Below are positions 1-6,212 of a DNA stretch of 11,776 nt, piece after piece. Position 1 is the first letter of the stretch; every line of letters starts with the position of its first letter. The translations under genes were made by a program, and so were the position numbers. The DNA comes from Clostridia bacterium (GTDB taxonomy: Bacteria > Bacillota > Clostridia > Oscillospirales > CAG-272): assembly GCA_017455945.1 (NCBI GenBank), contig JAFTLM010000410.1:1-11776 (forward strand), in the 5' to 3' direction. Below the pieces are notes generated by a model. That model was not told the origin of the DNA. It did no database searches and saw only the letters and a program-made list of their open reading frames with translations.

Positions 1-1
1 A

Positions 2-232
2 CTCGGTATGACATCCGCAAGAGTGGACAGAAACGGCAATCACAACATAAAAATCGGTTTTGCAGAGCCTCGTTCCGATGGTGAGAGTAACGCAAAAATA
101 GCGAATATTCTCGAATATGGTCGGCACGGACAACCCGCAAAGCCCTTCTTAAAGCCTGCGAAAACGGCATCGAAGAGTGCCTGCGAAGCGGCTATGATAC
201 AGAAACTTGAGGAGGAGATTAAGAAGGTATGA
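2..232 (+). CDS. HK97-gp10-like head-tail joining protein, 3' end only
   Basis: This is the last 76 codons of a gene that begins upstream of the window. The frame is open to the left edge, and the ATG at position 8 is probably an internal methionine. The visible part carries a signature of the HK97 gp10-like family: a segment reading LEYGRHGQPAKPFLKPA, matching the family pattern of an E-[YF]-G loop followed by PARPFLrPA, and then a basic/acidic amphipathic C-terminal helix (QKLEEEIKKV). Family members are about 110-140 residues and sit at the head-tail interface, where they help join the filled capsid to the finished tail tube. The stop codon overlaps the next start as ATGA (229-232), which implies translational coupling. 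The position just before the terminator and major tail protein is the usual place for this family. The family call rests on the motif and on synteny. Confidence 0.75.
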   Translation, partial: LGMTSARVDRNGNHNIKIGFAEPRSDGESNAKIANILEYGRHGQPAKPFLKPAKTASKSACEAAMIQKLEEEIKKV

Positions 233-573
233 GTATTCTCGCAGATGTAAACAAGGCGCTCACGCCTCTTGGCATACCTCTTGAAACGGGTGTTTTTACT
301 GATACGGCTCCCGACAAGTATATCGTAATCGTGCCGTTGAACGATACCTTCGGTCTTACAGCAGACAATGCGCCTACGTATGACGTGCAAGAGGTGAGAA
401 TTTCCCTTTATTGCAAGGGCAATTATGGCGCAGATAAAAACAGAATCATACGCGCACTGCTTTCGGCGGATCTTACGATAACAAGCAGACAGTATATCGG
501 CTATGAAAACGATACGGGCTATCACCACTATGTGGTGGATGTAGCAAATCATTATGAAATGGAGGATTTATAA
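229..573 (+). CDS. Putative tail terminator / tail completion protein
   Basis: A 114-residue protein with a mixed alpha/beta appearance: an N-terminal helix (SILADVNKALTPLG), then beta-rich segments (KYIVIVPLND, VQEVRISLYCKG), a helix (NRIIRALLSAD) and a final strand around HHYVVDVAN. Length, the 'PDKYIVIVPL' strand near residue 30 and the 'YHHYVVDV' ending resemble small proteins found between gp10-like and major tail genes in Firmicutes siphophages. Those occupy the tail terminator/completion slot and stop tube polymerisation at the head-proximal end. I infer the role from size, fold pattern and synteny, not from a diagnostic motif. The start overlaps the upstream stop (ATGA). A GGAGGAG ribosome binding site lies at 211-217 inside the upstream gene. 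Three bases separate its stop from the next gene. Confidence 0.6.
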   Translation: MSILADVNKALTPLGIPLETGVFTDTAPDKYIVIVPLNDTFGLTADNAPTYDVQEVRISLYCKGNYGADKNRIIRALLSADLTITSRQYIGYENDTGYHHYVVDVANHYEMEDL

Positions 574-576
574 CCT

Positions 577-1182
577 ATGGCAACTATAGGACTCGACAAA
601 CTGTACTATGCCAAGATTACCGAGGATGCGGATGGCAACGAAACCTATGCAACTCCTACGTCTTTGGCAAAGGCAATGACCGCAGACCTTTCTGTGGAGC
701 TTTCCGAAGCAACTCTTTATGCCGATGACGGTGCCGCTGAAATCGTGAAGGAATTTAAGAGTGGTACTCTTTCCCTCGGTATCGATGAACTCGGCGCGGC
801 GGTAGCTTCCGACCTCACGGGTGCGGTAATTGACGCAAATGGTGTCATCGTTTCCACATCGGAGGATGGCGGTGCCCCTGTGGCTATCGGCTTCCGCGCA
901 AAGAAAGCCAACGGCAAATATAAATACTATTGGCTTTACCGCGTGAAGTTCGGTATTCCCGCTACCAACCTTGCGACCAAGGGCGATAGCATTACATTCT
1001 CAACGCCTACCATCGAGGGTACGATTCTTTGCCGAAACAAGGTTGACGGCAAGGGCAAGCACCCGTGGAAGGCAGAGGTGACGGAGGGTGACACTTCCGT
1101 TTCCGCAGCAACCATTACTAACTGGTACAAGGAGGTCTACGAGCCTTCTTATACCGCAACTACAAACGGAGGTAGCGACTAA
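577..1182 (+). CDS. Major tail protein, phi13 family
   Basis: A 201-residue structural protein that would polymerise as stacked hexameric rings to form the tail tube. The N-terminus, ATIGLDKLYYAKITEDADG, followed by a 'TPTSLAKAMTADLSVE' stretch and the acidic 'YADDGAAEIVKEFKSGTLSL' region, is characteristic of phi13-type major tail proteins (MATIGLxxLyyA... with a later ADdg..e...f..g.l.lg pattern). The centre has the usual 'GFRAKKANGKYKYYWLYRVKF' strands and a 'TPTIEGTI' strand. The C-terminal tail is Thr/Gly/Ser-rich and flexible (TATTNGGSD), with no extra Ig-like decoration domain fused. GGAGGA at 561-566 is a well-placed ribosome binding site for the ATG at 577. Its stop TAA shares one base with the next ATG (1182). 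It should be one of the most abundant virion proteins. Confidence 0.88.
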   Translation: MATIGLDKLYYAKITEDADGNETYATPTSLAKAMTADLSVELSEATLYADDGAAEIVKEFKSGTLSLGIDELGAAVASDLTGAVIDANGVIVSTSEDGGAPVAIGFRAKKANGKYKYYWLYRVKFGIPATNLATKGDSITFSTPTIEGTILCRNKVDGKGKHPWKAEVTEGDTSVSAATITNWYKEVYEPSYTATTNGGSD

Positions 1183-1565
1183 TGACGACTGACCGTAATA
1201 CAACCATCACCATTGGCGGTGACGAATACAACCTCATTCTTACGACAAAGGCGACCAAGGAAATCGCAGGCCGTTACGGCGGTCTTGAGAACCTTGGAGA
1301 TAAGCTCTTGAAGTCAGAAAACTTCGAGATGGCGATTGGCGAGATTGTGTGGCTTATTACACTTCTTGCGAATCAGTCCACCCTTATCTATAACCTCAAG
1401 AACAGAGACAACCCTAAGCCTCTGCTCACCGAAGAGGAGGTAGAAATTCTTACTGCGCCCTCCGAGCTTGCAACCTATAAGGAAGCCATCACCGAGGCTC
1501 TTTATAAAGGCACCAAGCGCAACGTAGAAAGCGAGGCAGACCCAAAAAACGCGGCGGTCGAGTAA
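1182..1565 (+). CDS. Tail assembly chaperone G (frame-0 product)
   Basis: A 127-residue protein lying between the major tail and tape measure genes, the fixed position of tail assembly chaperones. Residues 1-15 form a short beta segment (TTITIGGDEYNLILTT). The rest is mainly helical and charged, ending in an acidic, lysine-containing tail. It begins like other Firmicutes G-type chaperones, with a beta hairpin and then 'TTKATKEIAGRYGGLENLGDKL'. G-type proteins bind the aggregation-prone tape measure protein during assembly and are not kept in the virion. GGAGGT at 1168-1173 serves the ATG at 1182, and the start overlaps the upstream TAA. The frame ends at TAA 1563-1565, but five codons earlier sits a slippery heptamer (1544-1550) that allows a -1 shift into the downstream frame to make a longer G-T protein. 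Confidence 0.85.
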   Translation: MTTDRNTTITIGGDEYNLILTTKATKEIAGRYGGLENLGDKLLKSENFEMAIGEIVWLITLLANQSTLIYNLKNRDNPKPLLTEEEVEILTAPSELATYKEAITEALYKGTKRNVESEADPKNAAVE

Positions 1566-1589
1566 GTGACGAAGAGTTATTTACTCGGC
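1544..1589 (+). promoter_or_regulatory. Programmed -1 ribosomal frameshift signal (slippery site plus hairpin)
   Basis: The heptamer A AAA AAC lies at 1544-1550 in exactly the X XXY YYZ register relative to the G frame (codons cca aaa aac). A 6-nt spacer (1551-1556) follows, then a hairpin whose arms are 1557-1570 and 1576-1589. I can pair all 14 positions (11 Watson-Crick, 3 G-U) around a 5-base loop GAAGA. The frame-0 stop TAA lies inside the 5' arm. Spacing of 5-9 nt between slippery site and hairpin is the usual range for bacterial -1 frameshifting. A weak purine-rich GAGG at 1533-1536, 7 nt upstream, could add an internal Shine-Dalgarno effect as in dnaX, but this is less certain. Confidence 0.85.
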
Positions 1590-1753
1590 TTCTTTATTAC
1601 GGCATAGCCCACCTTCACCTCACTGTCGAGGAGGTGGGGCTTATGCCATTCGGTCTGCTTCTTGACCTTTGGGAATGCCATAAACAGTTCTCGGGCATCT
1701 CAAAACCCAAACGTGAGCATTTCATCGATGACATTATTCCCGATGGAGTGTAA
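1550..1753 (+). CDS. Tail assembly chaperone T domain, reached by -1 frameshift (G-T fusion spans 1182-1753)
   Basis: This frame is open from 1508 to the TAA at 1751-1753 and has no start codon at its 5' end, so it is best read as the T half of a gpG-gpGT pair. After a -1 slip at 1544-1550, reading continues through base 1550 into 'RGGRVSDEELFTRLLYYGIA', then the helix 'LTVEEVGLMPFGLLLDLWE' and 'KREHFIDDIIPDGV'. The predicted fusion has 123 frame-0 codons plus 67 more, about 190 residues. In lambda-like tails the T part binds the major tail protein while G binds the tape measure protein, so GT links the two. The 'VEEVGLMPxGxLLDLWE' helix resembles the second ORF in this slot in many Firmicutes phages. 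An AGGAGGTG at 1629-1636 before an in-frame ATG (1643) could also give a separate 36-residue product. Confidence 0.82.
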   Translation, partial: RGGRVSDEELFTRLLYYGIAHLHLTVEEVGLMPFGLLLDLWECHKQFSGISKPKREHFIDDIIPDGV

Positions 1754-1773
1754 TGCCAAACAAATGCTAAACG

Positions 1774-1780
1774 AAGGAGG
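1774..1780 (+). promoter_or_regulatory. Ribosome binding site setting the tape measure start
   Basis: AAGGAGG is followed by three closely spaced in-frame GTG codons at 1780, 1783 and 1789. The first overlaps the site itself and the second is only 2 nt away. Only the GTG at 1789 has normal spacing (8 nt), and it gives the typical tape measure N-terminus 'ADKFGLKIGLEGEKEFKQ'. The strong site fits the need for efficient tape measure synthesis. Confidence 0.75.
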
Positions 1781-1788
1781 TGGTGCAA

Positions 1789-4700
1789 GTGGCAGATAAA
1801 TTCGGGCTAAAAATCGGTCTTGAAGGCGAAAAAGAATTCAAGCAGTCCTTGGCGGACATCAATTCCGCATTCAAGGTTCTTGGTTCGGAGATGAAACTGG
1901 TCGAGTCGCAGTTCGACAAGAATGATACTTCTGTCGAAGCACTCACCGCCAGAAATGAAGTTCTCAGCAAGCAGATCGAAGCTCAAAAAGAAAAAATCGA
2001 AGTTCTCCGTGCTGCTCTTAAAAATGCAGCGGAGTCCTTTGGTGAAAATGACAAGCGTACACAGGCTTGGCAGATTCAATTAAATAACGCAGAAGCCTCT
2101 CTCAATAAGATGGAGCGCGAACTGCAACAAAATACCGATGCCCTTGAAGGCGCTGGCGAAGGTATGGATGACGCAGGCAAAGAAGCCGACGATATGGGCG
2201 ATGAGGTGGAGGACGCAGGAAAGCAAGCAAACGATGCTGGGGGCAAGTTTGAGGCACTCGGTACTGTTTGTAAAGCTACTGCCGCTACGATTACCGCTGC
2301 CTTTGCAGCCGTATCTGCCGCCGCCATTGCTGCAGGAAAAGCTCTTGTGGACATGGCAACCGAAGGTGCTGCCTATGCCGATGACGTCCTTACGACCGCT
2401 ACCCAAACAGGCATCGCAACCGACAAGCTCCAAGAGTATATGTATGCTGCCGAGCTTGTTGACGTATCCACCGAAACACTCACAAAATCGATGGCAAAGA
2501 ACATCAAATCGATGGCTACCGTCACCGATGTTGCAGGTGAAGCCACGGTGGATATGGAAAAACTCGCAAAAGCAGAGGCAAAGGCGCAAACGGCACAGCT
2601 TAACCTTGAAAAGGCACAAATTGCCTACGATGAAGCCGTAAAGGCTAGTGGCGCAGCCGTGTCCAAGGCTTATGCTTCTGTGGAAGATGCGATGTATGGC
2701 GTGGAAACCGCACAGATTTCTTACAACGCAGCCGTTGAAAAGAATGGTGCTGATTCTGAACAAGCGCAGAAAGCCGCAGTGGCACTGCAAAAGGCGCAAA
2801 GCAAACTAACAAACGCACAAGATGCCTACAATACGGCTCTTGCAGAAAGCGGTGACGCATCCGCCAACGTAAAGAAAGCGGCTATTGCACTTGAGCAAGC
2901 ACAAATAAACCTTGCCTCGGCGCAATCTGATGTTACGGCTGCATCGCAACCCGTAGCACCCTCGATGAATGAGATGACCGAGGCTTACAACAAACTCGGT
3001 GTTGCCGTTTATGATGCCGAAGGTAATATGCGTGATAGCGATACTGTTTATTGGGAAATCATCGATGCCCTTGGTAAGATGGAAAACGAGACCGAGCGCG
3101 ATGCTATTGCAATGACCATCCTTGGTAAGTCCGCACAGGAACTGAACCCTCTTATCGAAGCGGGCGCAGAAAAAATGGCGGAGCTTGGCAAAGAGGCGCA
3201 AGAGGCAGGATATGTTCTCGGTGATGATGCCCTCAATGCCTATGGCGCACTTGATGACCAATTGCAGTACCTCTCTGTAGGCGCAACCGCTGCTAAAAAT
3301 GCGCTTGGAACTATACTTTTACCCGTTCTTACAGACCTTGCAACCGATGGTGTCAGCCTTCTTGGCGAATTCACCAACGGCATAAAGGATGCGGACGGCG
3401 ACCTTTCCAAAATGGCGGATGTCATTGGAGATATTCTGCCCAAGGTCATTGACGTGTTTATGGAGCATCTCCCGGTGCTTTTGGACATGATAACAACGAT
3501 GGTGACATCTATCGGCTCTGCCATTGTAGATAACCTTCCGATTATCGTTGATTCGGCAACGGAAATCATCTTCACGATATTGAATGCGCTGATAGCGGGG
3601 CTACCGCAAATAGCAAACGGTGCGTTGCAACTGGTGCTTTCCCTTGTGGATGGTATCATAGACCAACTTCCGCTTCTTATTGACGCAGGACTTCAAGTGA
3701 TTATAACACTTGTTAGCGGAATTGCGGCGGCACTGCCGAAGTTGATTCCGTCTATCGTGGAAGTTATCGTAAAAATCGTTGAAACCCTTATTAACAATCT
3801 ACCTCTCATCCTCGATGCAGCACTTCAACTTATTATGGGCTTGGCACAAGGCATTCTTGACGCAATTCCCGTGTTAATTGAGGCATTGCCGAGGGTGATT
3901 GAGTCGATTATTCAGTTCTTGCTCGGCGCAATTCCGCAAATTATTGACGCGGGAGTACAACTCCTCACCTCGATTATCGGAGCTTTGCCGAGCATTATTG
4001 ATGCTATCGTTGCAGCGATACCGCAAATTATCGAGGGCTTGCTTTCTGCAATCTTGGGTGCAATCCCACAGATTATCAACGCAGGTGTTAAGCTCATAAC
4101 GTCATTGGTTCAGGCGTTGCCTACGATTATCAAAAAGATAGTGGCGGCAATACCGAAAATCATCAGTACGATTTTGGATACACTTCTTGACGCACTGCCG
4201 AGCATTGTGGATGCGGGTATCACTTTAATAACGGCGCTTGTAGAAGCATTGCCCGTTATTATTGAAACGATAGTGGAGGCAATCCCTCTTATTATCGAGA
4301 GCATCCTAACCGCAGTGCTTGAGGCTATTCCGCAGATTGTGGACGCAGGTCTTCAGCTTATCACGGCTCTTGTTGGCGCGTTGCCTGAAATCATCGAAAC
4401 CATCGTGGCGGCAATTCCCGAGATTATCAATGGTATCCTTACGGCGGTTATAGGCGCAATTCCGCTTCTTATTGATGCGGGTGTTCAGCTTATTACGTCA
4501 CTGATTGGAGCGCTTCCCGATATTGTACTGACGATTGTTTCTGCAATCCCGGTCATAATTGAGGGTATTCTTGAGGCCGTTATTGGCGCAGTTCCGCTGA
4601 TTATTGACGCAGGACTCACTCTTATAACTTCCTTGATAGGCGCATTGCCTGAAATCATCTTTACGATTGTCAACGCAATCCCCGAGATAATCGTGGGCAT

Positions 4701-5484
4701 CATTGACACGCTGCTCGGTATGATTCCGATGATTATCGAGTGCGGTATTGATTTGCTGACTTCGCTCATTACGGAACTTCCTACAATTATCGTAACGATT
4801 GTCGGTTGCTTGCCTGACCTCATAAACGGCATTATCAACGGGCTTCTCGGCAGTATTGATAAGTTCATCGAAGCGGGTGTTGACCTCTTTATGAGCCTTA
4901 TCACCAATCTGCCTGCCATTATCATTGAGCTTGTAAAGTCGATGCCGAAAATTATCACTTCCTTGGTAAGCGCTCTTATGAACGGGCTTGGCTCATTCGT
5001 TGAGGTGGGCGCAAACCTTGTAAAGGGACTGTGGGAAGGTATCCAGAGCCTTGCTTCGTGGATTTGGGATAAGGTGTCCTCTTGGGCATCCGACCTATGG
5101 GATGGTATCTGTGATTTCTTCGGTATTCATTCTCCCTCACGTAAAATGGCGTGGGTGGGCGATATGCTTATGACGGGACTTGCAGGTGGTATTGATGAAA
5201 CCGCAGGTGAGGCAATCGATGCGGCAACGGATATGAGTAAAGACCTCAATGGTGTGTTTAACGACCTTTCCGCAGATCTGTCAACGACTCTTCCAAAGAA
5301 TATCGATGTAAATGCGCATAGCACTGTAACCGATGGCACGACAGATGCTACGGGAGGCTTCATTCTCCAACTTAACATTCAGAATTTCAACAACTATACG
5401 AGCGAGGATATCACCGAGTTGACCAACGAAATTATGGCAACCGCAGGTGCATACGCCCAAAGAAAAGGAGTGGTATTTGCATGA
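1789..5484 (+). CDS. Tail tape measure protein
   Basis: This 1231-residue protein sets tail length and later leaves the tail tip during DNA ejection. I chose GTG 1789 from the ribosome binding site. Residues 1-150 are a charged coiled coil (begins EKEFKQSLADINSAFKVLGS, a common Firmicutes tape-measure start). Residues 156-187 are a hydrophobic Ala-rich segment. A TP901-type core spans roughly 190-515, interrupted at about 253-385 by an Ala/Gln-rich coiled coil with repeated 'KAQxxYxxA' elements. Residues 582-1065 are eleven 44-residue hydrophobic repeats. Near the C-terminus, 'FGIHSPSRKM' (around 1111-1120) matches the conserved IHSPSR motif of tape measure proteins. At about 1.5 Å per helical residue the length suggests a tail of roughly 180 nm (inference). 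The stop overlaps the Dit start (ATGA). Confidence 0.95.
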   Translation: MADKFGLKIGLEGEKEFKQSLADINSAFKVLGSEMKLVESQFDKNDTSVEALTARNEVLSKQIEAQKEKIEVLRAALKNAAESFGENDKRTQAWQIQLNNAEASLNKMERELQQNTDALEGAGEGMDDAGKEADDMGDEVEDAGKQANDAGGKFEALGTVCKATAATITAAFAAVSAAAIAAGKALVDMATEGAAYADDVLTTATQTGIATDKLQEYMYAAELVDVSTETLTKSMAKNIKSMATVTDVAGEATVDMEKLAKAEAKAQTAQLNLEKAQIAYDEAVKASGAAVSKAYASVEDAMYGVETAQISYNAAVEKNGADSEQAQKAAVALQKAQSKLTNAQDAYNTALAESGDASANVKKAAIALEQAQINLASAQSDVTAASQPVAPSMNEMTEAYNKLGVAVYDAEGNMRDSDTVYWEIIDALGKMENETERDAIAMTILGKSAQELNPLIEAGAEKMAELGKEAQEAGYVLGDDALNAYGALDDQLQYLSVGATAAKNALGTILLPVLTDLATDGVSLLGEFTNGIKDADGDLSKMADVIGDILPKVIDVFMEHLPVLLDMITTMVTSIGSAIVDNLPIIVDSATEIIFTILNALIAGLPQIANGALQLVLSLVDGIIDQLPLLIDAGLQVIITLVSGIAAALPKLIPSIVEVIVKIVETLINNLPLILDAALQLIMGLAQGILDAIPVLIEALPRVIESIIQFLLGAIPQIIDAGVQLLTSIIGALPSIIDAIVAAIPQIIEGLLSAILGAIPQIINAGVKLITSLVQALPTIIKKIVAAIPKIISTILDTLLDALPSIVDAGITLITALVEALPVIIETIVEAIPLIIESILTAVLEAIPQIVDAGLQLITALVGALPEIIETIVAAIPEIINGILTAVIGAIPLLIDAGVQLITSLIGALPDIVLTIVSAIPVIIEGILEAVIGAVPLIIDAGLTLITSLIGALPEIIFTIVNAIPEIIVGIIDTLLGMIPMIIECGIDLLTSLITELPTIIVTIVGCLPDLINGIINGLLGSIDKFIEAGVDLFMSLITNLPAIIIELVKSMPKIITSLVSALMNGLGSFVEVGANLVKGLWEGIQSLASWIWDKVSSWASDLWDGICDFFGIHSPSRKMAWVGDMLMTGLAGGIDETAGEAIDAATDMSKDLNGVFNDLSADLSTTLPKNIDVNAHSTVTDGTTDATGGFILQLNIQNFNNYTSEDITELTNEIMATAGAYAQRKGVVFA
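3532..4983 (+). repeat. Eleven tandem 132-bp (44-residue) repeats in the tape measure gene
   Basis: Eleven consecutive units of exactly 44 codons start at 3532, 3664, 3796, 3928, 4060, 4192, 4324, 4456, 4588, 4720 and 4852. A typical unit opens AIPQIIDAGVQLLTSIIGAL and continues with 'P-x-I-I' segments near positions 21 and 32; most units keep prolines at positions 3, 21 and 32. Units 4-9 are most alike, while units 1-3 and 10-11 are more diverged, with a shifted middle proline in 1-3. No unit contains an insertion or deletion. Third-base differences between units are many, so the array is old or has been under protein-level selection. The 44-residue period equals four times the 11-residue period described for some siphophage tape measures. 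Confidence 0.88.
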
Positions 5485-6212
5485 ATTATTTTATTTATAA
5501 CGGTATCAGTTCCAAAGATATGGGTGTCCGTATAAGCTCGAAAGATGTCTATTCCGCCCCCAAGTATGACCTCAAATTTCAGTCTATACCGGGGCGGGAC
5601 GGAGACCTTATATCCCCAAACGGCAGATTCCCGAACACTACGGTTTCTTATACTTGTTTTATCCCGGCAAAAAGCATTCAAGAACTCTCCGACAAGGTAA
5701 CGGCGGTTAAGTGTTGGCTTTATACCGAACCCGACCGATACCACACTTTGTCGGATAGCTACGATACTTCCTTTTTCCGCAAAGCTGTGTTCAATAACAA
5801 GCTCGACATTTCGGATGAAGTTAGCAAGATAGGGGTGTTTACTGTAAACTTTACTTGTCATCCTATGCGTTTTTCGCACACGGGTCAGGTCAAAACTACT
5901 TTTACGGCATCGCCTTTTACACTCACGAATCCGTATCCGTTTGCAGCAAAACCTTACTTAAAAATCCACGGCCGTGGCACGGGAACACTTACAATACAAT
6001 CGGCTTCAAGCAATAAAATATGGGAGTTTTCCACCTTAAACGGATATACCGAATGCGACTCGGAGCTTATGAATTTTTATCACGACACCGAGCCTAAAAA
6101 CGATACCGTCAGCGGTGAGGGCTTTCCTACTTTTGCGCCCGGCGATAACACCATAGCCTTTGATGGTGGTATCACGTGCATTGAAGTCATACCGAGGTGG
6201 AAATCTATATGA
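5481..6212 (+). CDS. Distal tail protein (Dit), Sipho_tail family
   Basis: A 243-residue protein expected to form a hexameric ring at the distal end of the tail tube, acting as the hub that carries the Tal trimer and any receptor-binding proteins. The N-terminal domain begins 'YFIYNGISSKDMGVRISS' and has the family's 'SIPGRDGDL' motif at about 36-44 and 'VSYTCFIPAKSIQELSDKV', typical of the Dit beta-sandwich. A conserved 'FTVNFTCHPMRF' strand (about 121-132) marks the end of that domain. The C-terminal half (about 145-243) is a galectin-like/beta-sandwich type region with 'NPYPFAAKPYLKIHGRGTGTL' and ends in 'ITCIEVIPRWKSI'. The position between tape measure and Tal is canonical. AAAAGGAG at 5463-5470 precedes the ATG, and both ends overlap neighbours by 4 nt (ATGA), indicating translational coupling. 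The length is that of compact Dits without an inserted carbohydrate-binding module. Confidence 0.88.
   Translation: MNYFIYNGISSKDMGVRISSKDVYSAPKYDLKFQSIPGRDGDLISPNGRFPNTTVSYTCFIPAKSIQELSDKVTAVKCWLYTEPDRYHTLSDSYDTSFFRKAVFNNKLDISDEVSKIGVFTVNFTCHPMRFSHTGQVKTTFTASPFTLTNPYPFAAKPYLKIHGRGTGTLTIQSASSNKIWEFSTLNGYTECDSELMNFYHDTEPKNDTVSGEGFPTFAPGDNTIAFDGGITCIEVIPRWKSI
6194..6200 (+). promoter_or_regulatory. Ribosome binding site choosing the Tal start
   Basis: GAGGTGG lies 8 nt before ATG 6209. A possible GTG start at 6197 falls inside this site and is therefore unlikely. The ATG at 6209 overlaps the Dit stop as ATGA, the same arrangement as at the tape measure/Dit junction. Confidence 0.65.

Noticed and set aside
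40..552. 170-codon antisense ORF across the gp10-like and terminator genes
   Set aside because: It runs opposite to two well-supported, translationally coupled genes, has no ribosome binding site or family resemblance, and its composition is what reverse reading of these codons gives.
1550..1753. Frameshift as a sequencing error between G and T
   Set aside because: A slippery heptamer in the correct register plus a spaced 14-bp hairpin and the known gpG/gpGT arrangement explain it better than an error.
1780..1791. GTG 1780 as the tape measure start
   Set aside because: It lies within the AAGGAGG ribosome binding site. GTG 1789 has correct spacing and gives the expected N-terminus.
2080..2799. 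Long antisense and +frame ORFs inside the tape measure gene
   Set aside because: They overlap the coding Ala/Gln coiled coil of the tape measure. Their Cys/His/Leu-rich translations are shadows of biased codons.
3532..4983. 132-bp tandem repeats considered as a CRISPR array or non-coding satellite
   Set aside because: Units are directly adjacent with no unique spacers, they diverge at third codon positions, and they are in frame in a continuous protein.
3532..4983. Hydrophobic repeats read as a multi-pass membrane transporter
   Set aside because: The protein has a tape measure N-terminus, core domain, IHSPSR motif and position between chaperones and Dit, with no charged loops of a transporter.
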